Part shown: positions 8,038-16,354 of the stretch, piece after piece
Layout of the letters: each line of letters starts with the position of its first letter
Position numbering within the stretch: the stretch's first letter is position 1
Assembly: GCA_905479655.1 (NCBI GenBank)
Contig: CAJQNK010000010.1
Location: forward strand, 1 to 41,525
DNA: 41,525 nt
Reading direction: 5' to 3'
Origin: an uncultured bacterium
GTDB taxonomy: Bacteria; Acidobacteriota; Thermoanaerobaculia; Multivoradales; JAHEKO01
The notes under the pieces: model-generated
What the model saw: only the letters and a program-made list of their open reading frames with translations
What the model was told of the DNA's origin: nothing
Databases searched by the model: none
Translations under genes and position numbers: made by a program

Positions 8038-8925
8038 TCACCCCTCGTCGGGCAGCTTCCAGGTGGCGTCCGAGTCGTCGAACGCCGGGAGCTCGACCTC
8101 CTCGCCCAGCTTGCGGCGCAGGTTGTGCTCCCAGAGGGTCGCGTACTTCAGGAAGGTGCCGTAGGCCTGGAGGCCGCACACCACGAGGCCGTGCATGCCG
8201 TCGAGGAAGCCGAGCTGCAGGATGTAGGTGCGGATGAACCGCCACAGCGGCCGCAGGCCCACCTCCACGAAGCCCGCCGGGCGACCCTCGCGGAAGCCCT
8301 GGGCCGCCCCCCACTCCGCGTAGTTCAGGAACTTCTCCAGGTACTGGTCGAAGGAGCGGAAGGTGTAGTGGACCATCGGCTCGCGCAGCACCGGCACGGC
8401 TCCCGCGATCTCCAGGTCCGCGTGCACCCGGCGGTTCGGGTAGCGGCCGTGGCGACGGTCGAACAGGCGCACGACCTTGTCGGTCGACCAACCCGAGTGG
8501 CGGATCGTCCGGTCGATGAAGATGTTCTGACGCCGGATGTAGAAGCCGTGCGCCTCCGGCTCCCGGGTCAGGATCTGGAGGATCTCCCGAGCGAGGGACT
8601 CGGGCACCCGCTCGTCCGCGTCCAGGATGAGGACCCACTCGTGGCGTACCTTGTCCATCGCCCAGTTCTTCTGGGCCGCCGAGCCGTAGTACTCGCGCTG
8701 CAGGATGGTGATCGGGAACGCGCCCGCGATCTCGACGGTGGCGTCCTCGGAGAACGAGTCCACCAGCAGGATCTCGTCGGCCCAGGCCACCGAGCGAAGA
8801 CACGCCGCGATGTTGTGCGCCTCGTTGTAGGTGGTGATGATCACCGAGACCGCCCGTCGTTCGGGATGCTCCCGGAGCGCCTGGATCTCGGGGGAGAGAA
8901 GCGGGAAAGCGGGCTCGTCCGTCAT
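8038..8925 (-). CDS. Family 2 glycosyltransferase, WaaE/KdtX-like
   Basis: This 295-residue GT-A fold enzyme has the nucleotide-sugar site SVIITTYNEAHNIAACLRS near residues 27-45, EILLVDSFSEDAT, and the metal-binding LILDADERVP (a DxD-like motif). SAAQKNWAMDKV and RLFDRRHGRYPNRRVHADL match the subfamily that adds sugars to lipopolysaccharide core or to other surface glycans. Its ATG (8925) overlaps the ymdB stop as ATGA, so it is the last gene of the rny-ymdB unit. The link to RNA metabolism is probably only transcriptional. The donor and acceptor cannot be read from sequence. Confidence 0.85.
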   Translation of the reverse strand: MTDEPAFPLLSPEIQALREHPERRAVSVIITTYNEAHNIAACLRSVAWADEILLVDSFSEDATVEIAGAFPITILQREYYGSAAQKNWAMDKVRHEWVLILDADERVPESLAREILQILTREPEAHGFYIRRQNIFIDRTIRHSGWSTDKVVRLFDRRHGRYPNRRVHADLEIAGAVPVLREPMVHYTFRSFDQYLEKFLNYAEWGAAQGFREGRPAGFVEVGLRPLWRFIRTYILQLGFLDGMHGLVVCGLQAYGTFLKYATLWEHNLRRKLGEEVELPAFDDSDATWKLPDEG

Positions 8926-9710
8926 GGTCCGGGATCCTCGATCAGGAGGCGGGTCACCTGCCGGGCCCGCCCGGTCTCCTCGTCGATGTCGACCACCGCG
9001 CCCGCCAGCCGAACGTCGCGCTTGGCGACGTCGAACGAGGCCGGCGTCTGGTGGAGAAAGCGGTGCAGCACCTTGTCGGGCCGAACACCGATGACCGAAT
9101 CGTACGGTCCCGTCATCCCCACGTCGGTGATCAGGGCGGTCCCGCCCGAGAGCACGCGCTCGTCGGCCGTGGGCACGTGCGTGTGGGTGCCGAGGACGGC
9201 GCTGACCCGTCCGTCCAGGTAGAAGGCGAGGGCCTGCTTCTCGCTCGTGGCCTCGGCATGGAAGTCCACCATCACGACCTTCACCTTCGGGTCCAACCCG
9301 GCCAGCAGCCTGTCCGCCACGCGGAAGGGAGAGTCCAGCGCCTTCATGAAGACCTGGCCCTCGAGGTTGATCACCGCGACCGGCACGCCGCCGGGAGTCT
9401 CACCGAGGTGCAGGCCGCGCCCGGGGTTGCCCTCGGGGTAGTTTGCGGGACGCAGCAGGCTCTCGTGGCGATCCAGGAGGGCCACCCCCTCCTTCTTGTC
9501 CCAGATGTGGTTGCCCGTCGTGAAGCAGTCGATCGGCAGACGACCGAACTCCTCCATGATCTGGGGCGTGACCCCGAAGCCGCCGGCGGCATTCTCCACG
9601 TTGACGACGACGTAGTCCGCCTGCCACTGGTCGACCAGCCTGGGCAGGAGCCGGCCGAGCACCCGTCGACCGGGCTTGCCGAAAACATCCCCTACGAAGA
9701 GCAGAATCAT
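8922..9710 (-). CDS. ymdB: YmdB-family metallophosphoesterase
   Basis: This 262-residue protein is a calcineurin-like phosphoesterase; in Bacillus YmdB hydrolyses 2',3'-cyclic nucleotides and influences biofilm and motility. Metal-site motifs are FVGDVFGKPGR at the N-terminus, VVVNVENAAGGFG, FTTGNHIWDKK, MVDFHAEATSEK and LGTHTHVPTAD, all at the usual spacing. Its length matches the family (about 260-265). The start overlaps the rny stop (ATGA at 9707-9710) and its end overlaps the glycosyltransferase start, so the three genes are translationally coupled. The rny-ymdB pair is widely conserved. Confidence 0.93.
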   Translation of the reverse strand: MILLFVGDVFGKPGRRVLGRLLPRLVDQWQADYVVVNVENAAGGFGVTPQIMEEFGRLPIDCFTTGNHIWDKKEGVALLDRHESLLRPANYPEGNPGRGLHLGETPGGVPVAVINLEGQVFMKALDSPFRVADRLLAGLDPKVKVVMVDFHAEATSEKQALAFYLDGRVSAVLGTHTHVPTADERVLSGGTALITDVGMTGPYDSVIGVRPDKVLHRFLHQTPASFDVAKRDVRLAGAVVDIDEETGRARQVTRLLIEDPGP

Positions 9711-11305
9711 TTCGCGTACTGGATCGACCGCGTCTCGCGGATGACCGTCACCTTGATCTGACCCGGGTAGGTGAGCTCGCTCTCCACCTTCTTCGCCACG
9801 TCCTTGGCCAACCAGGTCGCCCGCTCGTCGCTGATCTTCTTGCTGTCGACGATCACCCGGATCTCGCGCCCGGCCTGGATGGCATAGCTCTTCTGCACGC
9901 CCTTGAACCCCGAGGCGATCTCCTCCAGCTTCTCCAGACGCTTGACGTAGGTCTCCAGGACCTCGCGACGGGCGCCGGGACGGGCTGCCGAGAGGGCGTC
10001 CGAGGCCGTGACGAGGATGGCCTCCACCGTCTGGGGGTCGTAGTCCCCGTGGTGGCAGGCCATCGCGTGGACCACCTCCTCGCTCTCTCCATGGCGGCGC
10101 AGGAGGTCGACACCCAGTTCCAGGTGGCTGCCCTCCATCTCCCGGTCCACGGCCTTGCCGATGTCGTGGAACAGCCCGGCCCGCTTCGCCACCTGCACGT
10201 TGCAGTGCAGCTCCGCGGCCATGGTGGAGGCCAGGAAGGCGACCTCCTTGGAGTGCTGCAGCGCGTTCTGCCCGTACGACGAGCGGTACTTCAACCGCCC
10301 CAGGAGACGCACCAGCTCCGGGTGCACGTTGGGGATGTTGAGCTCGAGAAGGGCCGCCTCGCCCTCCTGGCGGATCTTCTGGTCGAACTCCTCCTTCACC
10401 TTCTCGACCACCTCTTCGATCCGGGCCGGGTGGATCCGTCCGTCGGCGATCAGCCGCTGGAGAGCCTCGCGGGCGACCTCGCGGCGGTAGGGGTCGAACC
10501 CCGAGAGGATGACCGCCTCGGGCGTGTCGTCCACGATGAGATCCACACCCGTCGCGGCCTCCAGGGTCCGGATGTTCCGGCCCTCCCTACCGATGATGCG
10601 GCCCTTCATCTCGTCGCTGGGCAGCATCACGACCGAGACCGTGGTCTCGGCGACGTAGTCGGAGGCGGCCCGCTGGATCGCCGTGCCGATGATCTTCTGC
10701 GCCTCCTTGCCGGCCTGCTCCCGCGCCTCGTCCTCGATCCGCTTCACGAGATGGGCGGCATCCATACGCGCCTCGTCCTCGAGGCTGCGGAACATCTCGT
10801 CCTTGGCCTGCTGGGCCGTGAGACCCGCGGTCTGCTCCAGCCGCGCCCTCTCGGCCTGGACCATCTCGTCGAGCTCCTTCAGCCCGACCTCGAGCTCGCG
10901 CTCGCGCTCCTTGCTCTCGCGCTCGCGGGTGTGGCTCTCGCTCTCCCTCTGCTCGAGCTTGTCGACTCGCTTGTCGAGCGTGTCTTCCTTCTGGGCCAGC
11001 CGCCGCTCGAGAGCCTCGAGCTCCGAGCGCCGCTCCCTGGAGACCTTCTCGAACTCGCCCCGCGCCTGGAGCAGCTTCTCCTTGGCGCTGACCTCGGCCT
11101 CCCTGAGCTTCGCCTCGCTCTGCCGGCGGGCTTCCTCGAGGAGCGCCTCGCTCTGCCGCTTCGCGTCCTCGAGCGCCCGGGCCGCCTGTCGCCGGGCCTG
11201 GGCGACGGTCCTGCGGCCGAGCCGGCGCAGGAAGAGCCTCCAGACCACGAGCACGAGGATCACCACCAGCACACCGCCGACGGCGATCAGAACCGTGTTG
11301 TTCAC
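9707..11305 (-). CDS. rny: Ribonuclease Y
   Basis: RNase Y is a membrane-anchored endoribonuclease that starts mRNA decay. The 532-residue protein has an N-terminal membrane segment (VLIAVGGVLVVILVLVVW, about residues 5-22), a very long charged coiled coil to about residue 200, a KH domain (MKGRIIGREGRNI, 233-245) and an HD domain with the metal pair in GLFHDIGKAVD (H380, D381). Length and order are those of the family. The start is ATG 11305. A structured RNA candidate and zapA precede it on the same strand; ymdB follows with a 4-base overlap. Confidence 0.96.
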   Translation of the reverse strand: MNNTVLIAVGGVLVVILVLVVWRLFLRRLGRRTVAQARRQAARALEDAKRQSEALLEEARRQSEAKLREAEVSAKEKLLQARGEFEKVSRERRSELEALERRLAQKEDTLDKRVDKLEQRESESHTRERESKERERELEVGLKELDEMVQAERARLEQTAGLTAQQAKDEMFRSLEDEARMDAAHLVKRIEDEAREQAGKEAQKIIGTAIQRAASDYVAETTVSVVMLPSDEMKGRIIGREGRNIRTLEAATGVDLIVDDTPEAVILSGFDPYRREVAREALQRLIADGRIHPARIEEVVEKVKEEFDQKIRQEGEAALLELNIPNVHPELVRLLGRLKYRSSYGQNALQHSKEVAFLASTMAAELHCNVQVAKRAGLFHDIGKAVDREMEGSHLELGVDLLRRHGESEEVVHAMACHHGDYDPQTVEAILVTASDALSAARPGARREVLETYVKRLEKLEEIASGFKGVQKSYAIQAGREIRVIVDSKKISDERATWLAKDVAKKVESELTYPGQIKVTVIRETRSIQYAK

Positions 11306-11409
11306 GTTGTAGCTCCCGCATCCCCACCGCCGGGGGCGGATCGGATCCGGGAGCTGGCGAGGAGGGGAAAAGGGCTCCCCCGCGAGGCCGTGAAGGGCGG
11401 CGCGTCTTA

Positions 11410-11592
11410 GAACCTGTTGCTCAACAGGTGGGTGTCCGCTCTAAGAGCCATTAGCGTCCCCGTACGAGCGGGGCTGGCACAAGCCACGAAGATTCTGGAC
11501 TCCCAAGACGTAGATGTTGGTTCTACAATTGGCTCACCCATCACGAACCACGCAGGGGATCCACAAACAACTCTGCTATCGCGCCTGTGGCG
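11410..11592 (-). ncRNA. Structured RNA candidate, possibly 6S RNA (ssrS)
   Basis: The 311-base gap between zapA and rny has lower GC than its surroundings and no gene. On the minus strand it could fold into GUAGA/UCUAC (around 11500-11525), CCCCG/CGGGG (around 11456-11473), a long-range GAGCCA/UGGCUC pairing extended by GGGUG/CACCC, and a strong terminal stem ACCUGUU-GAGC-AACAGGU (11413-11430). 6S RNA is about 180 bases and commonly lies just downstream of zapA, and the 3' part cacccaccuguugagcaac resembles 6S 3' ends. The family call rests on position and fold, not on alignment; the ends are approximate. Confidence 0.5.
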
Positions 11593-11616
11593 CGCGAGCG
11601 GCGTCCGCCGCGGGAC

Positions 11617-11913
11617 TCAGCCCCCGAGGGCCTCCTCCAGCTGACCGGTCAACGCCGCTACCTTCTCCTCGACTCCGCTCCGTTCTCCGTCTCCTTCCGA
11701 CCGACGGTGGAACAGTTCGTCTGCGATATTGAGGGCCGCCAGGATGGCCAGCTTGCCCGTGTCGATGGTCGCCACGTGCTGGGCGACCTCCCTCATCTTG
11801 CCGTCGACGTAGGCGGCCAACTCCCGGAGCCGCTCCGGGTCTTCTTGCCCGCGAACCTTGTAGACGGAGCCGAAGATCTCGACTTCGGTCGCTACCGTGG
11901 TCTTTGGGCTCAT
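11617..11913 (-). CDS. zapA: Cell division protein ZapA
   Basis: A 98-residue protein of normal ZapA length. ZapA binds FtsZ filaments and stabilises the Z ring. The globular head has VEIFGSVYKVRG followed by DPERLRELAAYVDGKMREV and the conserved helix LAILAALNIADELF; the tail (about residues 68-95) is a short coiled coil for tetramer formation. A GGAG-type ribosome site (gaaggagatgtgaacg) precedes ATG 11913. It lies 111 bases after the ZapB-like gene, and the two probably form a small division unit. Confidence 0.93.
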   Translation of the reverse strand: MSPKTTVATEVEIFGSVYKVRGQEDPERLRELAAYVDGKMREVAQHVATIDTGKLAILAALNIADELFHRRSEGDGERSGVEEKVAALTGQLEEALGG

Positions 11914-11975
11914 CGTTCACATCTCCTTCGGCCGGCGCCGGCTCACAAGTGCCGAGTAACCGGGAAGATGCAACG

Positions 11976-11984
11976 ACTATAGCA
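11976..11984 (-). promoter_or_regulatory. Possible extended -10 promoter for zapA
   Basis: On the minus strand TGCTATAGT fits an extended -10 box (TGnTATAAT-like), about 63 bases upstream of zapA. I see no good -35 box. It would let zapA and the RNA downstream be made independently of pheT. Confidence 0.3.
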
Positions 11985-12024
11985 CAGGGCGGGACCCTTC
12001 CCGGGACCTCCGGGACCGGCTGGA

Positions 12025-12270
12025 TCACTCCTCCAGGAGGCTCTCGAGACCCTCGGCGAGACGCCCGACCCGGTCGCGGATCTCGTCCTTCTCCTCCTCC
12101 CAGGAGGAGGCCTCGTCGCCCTTCGCGGCAGCTTCCTTCTCGAGCGCCGCGAGACGCGACTCGAGCTCCCGCTTCTGCTTCTTCAGGTCGCCGTTGCGGG
12201 TCTCCAGCTCACGGACCCGCTTCGAGGCCCGCTCCACGGCGTTCTCCAGCTTCTCGATCCAGGCCGTCAT
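12025..12270 (-). CDS. Small coiled-coil protein, ZapB-like
   Basis: An 81-residue protein that is almost all heptad coiled coil (LENAVERASKRVRELETRNG, then KRELESRLAALEKEAA) and acidic at its end. ATG 12270 has GGAGGG eight bases upstream. The much longer open frame here (to 13668) is a shadow of pheT. Short coiled-coil genes directly before zapA often encode ZapB-like division factors that bind the Z ring; that role is inferred from size, composition and neighbours. Coiled coils give little sequence signal, so the family name is tentative. Confidence 0.7.
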   Translation of the reverse strand: MTAWIEKLENAVERASKRVRELETRNGDLKKQKRELESRLAALEKEAAAKGDEASSWEEEKDEIRDRVGRLAEGLESLLEE

Positions 12271-12350
12271 CCGCTGCCCTCCGTTCCCGCGAGCTGCCGT
12301 TCCCGCGAACTTGGCGTCACCGAGAGCTCGCGCTTGCCCTCGATCCGATC

Positions 12351-14480
12351 CTACCCGTCTCCGGAGCGGCGCCAGCCGTGCCGCTCCTCCAGGGCCCGTG
12401 CGAGCTCTGCCTGAGCGCGCTGGATCTCCTCCGAGGTGAGGGAGTGGTCCTGGGCGACGTAGGAGAAGGTGAGCGTGGTGTTGACCGCGCCGTCGGGTAC
12501 TCCCTCGCCCTCGTAGCGGTCCTTGAGACCGAACTCGACCAGGTGCTCGGGAGCCCCCTGCCGCACGGTGCGGGCGATCTCCTCCCAGGAGACCTCCCGG
12601 GGATGGGTGAGGGTCAGGTCCGCCTCGATCCCGGGGAAGCGGGACGGGAGGGTCACCGGGTGGGCGAAGGGCACGCGGCCGAGCACCGCCGTCTCGAGCT
12701 GGGCGGCGAACAGCTCGACGCGGGCCTCGGGGTCGTCGACCTGCCCGAGGAAGCCGACGGGGTCCCCCTCCTTCCCCGCCACACGGAGGAAGGCGCCCGT
12801 TCCGGGCACCATCCCCCGCACCTCGGCGGGCTCGAAAGCCAAGCCGACCTGGAAGGCCTCCACCAGGCTCTCGACGACCCCCTTGAGGTCGAAGAGGTCG
12901 AGCTGGCGCGGGCCGTCCCACGGTTGGCCGACGAGGCCTCCCATCACCAGCGCCACCGCCTCGGTCTCGCGCGGCTCGCCATCGCCACTGCGCGCGAACA
13001 GGTGGCCGACCTCGAACAGGCGGACCGCCGCCGCGCCGCGACGCAGGTTGTACGAGGCGCTCTCGGTCAGGCCCGCGACCAGGGAGCGACGCAGCAGGGA
13101 GTACAGGGCCGAGAGCGGGTTCGCGAGCTCGATCACCCCGTCCTCCGGCCCCCAGGCGGGGAACCGCTCGTCGGCCTCGGGCCCGTAGAAGCCGTAGCTG
13201 ATCGCCTCCGCGAGGCCACAGGCCGCGAGCCGCTCCCGCAGATAGAGCCGTCGGTCGAACTCGGGGCTCGCCCCGGCGTCGGGGCCGGAGGCCGTGGGCA
13301 CGGTCGACGGCACGTCGTCGTAGCCGTGGACCCGCAGGACCTCCTCGAATAGGTCGGCCTCGTACACCTCGCGCCCGGCCTCGCCCCGCCCGCCGGCGCC
13401 CGGGTGGAGGTCGTAGTAGCGCCAGGGGGGCGCCACGACCTTCCAGCCGCCCGGGATCTCCTCCAGGGCGAAGCCCAGCCCGGTGAGCGCGCGCGCCACC
13501 TCGTCGGCCGGGATCGGCCGGCCCACGAAGGCGTCCAGACGATCGGCCTCCAGGGTGCCCGCCAGGCGCCACGAACGGTCGTCCCGGACATCGACGGCTC
13601 CGGCCGCGACCGTGCCGCCCCCGATCTCGGCCATCAGCGCCGCCGCCCGCGCCGCCGCCCGGCCGCACATCTCGGGATCGCTGCCGCGCTCGAAGCGGTG
13701 GCTGGCGTCGGTGTGCATCCCCAGGGTGCGCGCGCCGCTGCGCACCCGGCTCGGATCGAAGTGGGCGCTCTCGATCAGGATGTCGACCGTGGACTCCGTC
13801 ACCTCGGTCTCCAGGCCCCCCATCACCCCGGCCAACGCGATCGCACGGTCCCGGTCGGCGATCACCAGGATCGACTCGTCGAGCCCGCGCTCCTCGCCGT
13901 CCAGCGTCGTCAGCCTCTCCCCGGCACGTCCTCGCCGCACGATGATCTCGGAGCCCGCCAGCGTCGCCAGATCGAAGGCATGGAGCGGCTGGCCCGTCTC
14001 CCAGAGCACGAAGTTGGTGACGTCGACGATGGCGTTGATGGAACGCAGGCCCACCGAGGCCAGCCGCTCCACCAGCCAGTCGGGGCTCGGCCCCACGCGG
14101 ATTCCGCGCACGAGCCGGGCCGCGTAGCGGGGGCAGTCCGCCGGGTCCTCGACGGTGACGGCCACCGCGTCGGCGGGGTGCTCGTCGCCGGCAGCCCCGT
14201 CGATCGAGACCCCGTCCGTCGCGTCCCCCTCGCCTCCGGCCCGGAGAGCCTCGGGCGGGCGCAGCTCGGCGCCTGTCGCCACCGCGATCTCCCGGGCGAC
14301 GCCCAGGTGGTTCATGCAGTCGGGGCGGTTGGTCGTCACGTCCAGGTCGAGGAGCAGGTCGTCGCCCCGCTCCTCCATGCCCTCGACGGCCAGACCCTGC
14401 GCCGTGAGCCTGCGGCCGAGCTCCACGGCGTCGGCCGGCAGGTCGACGTAGTCGGCGAGCCAGTTGCGGGAGAAGATCAT
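12351..14480 (-). CDS. pheT: Phenylalanyl-tRNA synthetase beta subunit, short form without the EMAP domain
   Basis: PheT pairs with PheS to charge tRNA-Phe; beta carries editing and tRNA-binding domains. The 709-residue protein starts with MIFSRNWLADYVDLPADAVE, continues to GLAVEGMEER and then goes straight to LDLDVTTNRPDCMNHLGVAREIA. In most bacterial PheT a tRNA-binding OB domain of about 110 residues lies between these blocks; it is absent here. The B3/B4 editing part (FVLWETGQPLHAFDL), B5 (YEADLFEEVLRVHGYDDVPS), the catalytic-like domain (SYGFYGPEA) and the C-terminal FDX-ACB domain (SRFPGIEADLTL, TLTFSYVAQDHSLT) are present. It starts 19 bases after pheS. Confidence 0.95.
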   Translation of the reverse strand: MIFSRNWLADYVDLPADAVELGRRLTAQGLAVEGMEERGDDLLLDLDVTTNRPDCMNHLGVAREIAVATGAELRPPEALRAGGEGDATDGVSIDGAAGDEHPADAVAVTVEDPADCPRYAARLVRGIRVGPSPDWLVERLASVGLRSINAIVDVTNFVLWETGQPLHAFDLATLAGSEIIVRRGRAGERLTTLDGEERGLDESILVIADRDRAIALAGVMGGLETEVTESTVDILIESAHFDPSRVRSGARTLGMHTDASHRFERGSDPEMCGRAAARAAALMAEIGGGTVAAGAVDVRDDRSWRLAGTLEADRLDAFVGRPIPADEVARALTGLGFALEEIPGGWKVVAPPWRYYDLHPGAGGRGEAGREVYEADLFEEVLRVHGYDDVPSTVPTASGPDAGASPEFDRRLYLRERLAACGLAEAISYGFYGPEADERFPAWGPEDGVIELANPLSALYSLLRRSLVAGLTESASYNLRRGAAAVRLFEVGHLFARSGDGEPRETEAVALVMGGLVGQPWDGPRQLDLFDLKGVVESLVEAFQVGLAFEPAEVRGMVPGTGAFLRVAGKEGDPVGFLGQVDDPEARVELFAAQLETAVLGRVPFAHPVTLPSRFPGIEADLTLTHPREVSWEEIARTVRQGAPEHLVEFGLKDRYEGEGVPDGAVNTTLTFSYVAQDHSLTSEEIQRAQAELARALEERHGWRRSGDG

Positions 14481-14499
14481 TCGTCGGCGTCTCGGGTCT

Positions 14500-15546
14500 T
14501 CAGATCTGGCGCAGCAAGCGCTCGTCGTTGTCGAACAGCATGCGGATGTTGGGCACGCCGTAGCGACTCATCGCCACCCGGTCGACCCCCATGCCGAAGG
14601 CGAAGCCGCTGTAGCGCCGCGGGTCGATGTCGCACATCTCCAGCACCCGCGGGTTCACCATCCCCGCCCCCAGGATCTCCAGCCAGCCGGAGCCCGAGCA
14701 GGTGGCGCAACCCGCGCCGTCGCAGAACGGACAGGTGACGTCCACCTCCGCCGACGGTTCGGTGAAGGGGAAGTAGCTGGGCCGCAGGCGCACCCCGGTG
14801 TCGGGGTGGAACAGGCGCTTGAGGAAGGCCTCCAGCGTCCCCTTGAGATCGGCGAAGGTGATCCCCTCCGCCACGGCCAGACCCTCGACCTGGTGGAACA
14901 TCGGCGAGTGGCGCAGGTCGTTGTCGTTGCGGTAGACCCGCCCGGGGCAGATGATCTTGATGGGCGGGCGGCGCGCCTCCATGGTGCGGATCTGCACCGG
15001 CGACGTGTGGGTCCGCAGGACCCGCCCCGGATCCAGGAAGAAGGTGTCCTGGGTGTCGCGGGCCGGATGGTCCGGCGGCATGTTGAGTGCCGTGAAGTTG
15101 TGGTAGTCCGACTCGACCTCGGGACCCTCCGCGACGCTGAAGCCCAGCTCCGCGAAGATCTGCGCCATGTCCCGGATCACCAGGTTGGTGGGATGGACGG
15201 CGCCCACGGCCGGCCGCCGGCCGGGCAGCGTGACGTCCACCGCCGCCGAACGCTGGGCGACCGCGCGCTCCCGCTCCTCGAGCTCGCCCTCGAGGCGCTC
15301 GAGGCCCTCCTCGACGGCGGTCTTGAGGCGGTTGACCGCCTGGCCGTAGTCGCGCCGCTCCTGCGGGGGCACGTCCTTCATGTTCGCGAGGAGACCGCGC
15401 ACGATCCCCTGCTTGCGCCCCATCCAACGGATGCGGAGCTCGTCCCAGCCGCCCCGGTCCCCGACCGCCGCGGCTTCCTCCTCGAAGCGCCCCGCGAGCG
15501 CTCCCGGATCGGCCGGCCGCTGGGCGGAGGCCTCTTCGGGAGTCAC
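14500..15546 (-). CDS. pheS: Phenylalanyl-tRNA synthetase alpha subunit
   Basis: The catalytic subunit of the alpha2beta2 enzyme, 348 residues. The N-terminal half is a coiled coil; the class II core begins near VHPTNLVIRDMAQIFAELGF. Motif 2 lies in the region ICPGRVYRNDNDLRHSPMFHQ, and motif 3 is GFAFGMGVDRVAMSRYG. The segment TCPFCDGAGCATCSGSGW carries four cysteines and is usual for this subfamily. It starts only 5 bases after rplT and is followed by pheT, the standard rplT-pheS-pheT order, so the genes are surely co-transcribed. Confidence 0.97.
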   Translation of the reverse strand: MTPEEASAQRPADPGALAGRFEEEAAAVGDRGGWDELRIRWMGRKQGIVRGLLANMKDVPPQERRDYGQAVNRLKTAVEEGLERLEGELEERERAVAQRSAAVDVTLPGRRPAVGAVHPTNLVIRDMAQIFAELGFSVAEGPEVESDYHNFTALNMPPDHPARDTQDTFFLDPGRVLRTHTSPVQIRTMEARRPPIKIICPGRVYRNDNDLRHSPMFHQVEGLAVAEGITFADLKGTLEAFLKRLFHPDTGVRLRPSYFPFTEPSAEVDVTCPFCDGAGCATCSGSGWLEILGAGMVNPRVLEMCDIDPRRYSGFAFGMGVDRVAMSRYGVPNIRMLFDNDERLLRQI

Positions 15547-15551
15547 GGGAC

Positions 15552-15932
15552 TCAGGCCTCCGCGGTCGCCGCGCCCTCGCCGAGGGCGTCCTGGGCCACC
15601 GCGGCGATCTGGGCGAAACCCTGCGGGTCACGGACGGCCAGATCGGCCAGCATCTTGCGGTTGATCTCGACGCCGGCCTGCTTGAGGCCGCCGATCAACC
15701 GGTTGTAGGAGGTGCCGTTCTCCCTTGCCGCCGCGTTGATGCGGATGATCCAGAGGCTGCGGAAGGTGCGCTTCTTGGCCCGACGATCGCGATAGGCGAA
15801 GAGCTGCGCGCGATCCACCGCCTCCTTGGCGACGCGGTGGTTCCTCGACTTGCCCCCGTAGAAGCCTTTCGCTTCCTTGAGGATCTTCTTCCGCTTCTTG
15901 AGACGCTTGTTGCCGCGCTTGACGCGTGCCAT
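15552..15932 (-). CDS. rplT: 50S ribosomal protein L20
   Basis: A 126-residue, very basic protein that binds 23S rRNA early in assembly. [57 protein letters not shown] and [20 protein letters not shown] are the family landmarks. The C-terminus (GEGAATAEA) is a few residues longer than usual. It follows rpmI after 136 bases that hold a strong hairpin, the likely place for autoregulation by L20. Confidence 0.97.
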   Translation of the reverse strand: MARVKRGNKRLKKRKKILKEAKGFYGGKSRNHRVAKEAVDRAQLFAYRDRRAKKRTFRSLWIIRINAAARENGTSYNRLIGGLKQAGVEINRKMLADLAVRDPQGFAQIAAVAQDALGEGAATAEA

Positions 15933-15961
15933 GGACTGAACCTCGTTTCTGGTAGTTCGGA

Positions 15962-15983
15962 CCCCGGCACTCTGAGGCCGGGG
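15962..15983. promoter_or_regulatory. Hairpin between rpmI and rplT, possible L20 control element
   Basis: CCCCGGC, an 8-base loop and GCCGGGG form a perfect 7-bp stem about 30 bases upstream of the rplT start. L20 represses its own operon in several bacteria by binding structures that mimic its rRNA site; assignment to that mechanism is inference. No U-tract follows, so it is not a clear terminator. Confidence 0.35.
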
Positions 15984-16068
15984 CGGCCGCGTGGACAGGT
16001 CCTTTCCACGGTGGCCTGGATCGGCGCGTCACCCGCCCGATGGCGTGGCTCCGCGCTCGGGAGCGGCG

Positions 16069-16263
16069 TCAGCCGAGAATCGCATCCTTGATGGTCTTGG
16101 CGAACTTGCCCTGGACCTCGGTGCTCTTGCGCAGGTTGCGCTTCCGCTTCGTGGTCTTCTTGGTCAGGATGTGGGAGTGCATCGAGTGACCGCGCATCAC
16201 CTTGCCGGTGGCGGTGACCTTGAACCGCTTGGCGGCCCCCCGGTGGCTTTTCATCTTCGGCAC
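16069..16263 (-). CDS. rpmI: 50S ribosomal protein L35
   Basis: A 64-residue basic protein starting at GTG 16263 ([20 protein letters not shown]), with AAGGAG well placed upstream. [17 protein letters not shown] and KRKRNLRK are typical of the family. The longer open frame to 16329 adds residues not found in L35. It lies 91 bases after thrS with no infC between them, whereas the common order is thrS-infC-rpmI-rplT. Confidence 0.96.
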   Translation of the reverse strand: MPKMKSHRGAAKRFKVTATGKVMRGHSMHSHILTKKTTKRKRNLRKSTEVQGKFAKTIKDAILG

Positions 16264-16354
16264 GAGAATCTCCTTTCCGGACCAGCGGCCCGAACGGCGG
16301 ATTGTACAGTATGGTCGGGACAGGGGCAACCCGGAGGTGGGACGGGACGCTCCC

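Noticed and set aside
5740..9222. 1160-codon open frame on the plus strand
   Set aside because: It crosses several well-supported minus-strand genes (DGR target, glycosyltransferase, ymdB) and has no family pattern; it is an effect of GC-rich codon use.
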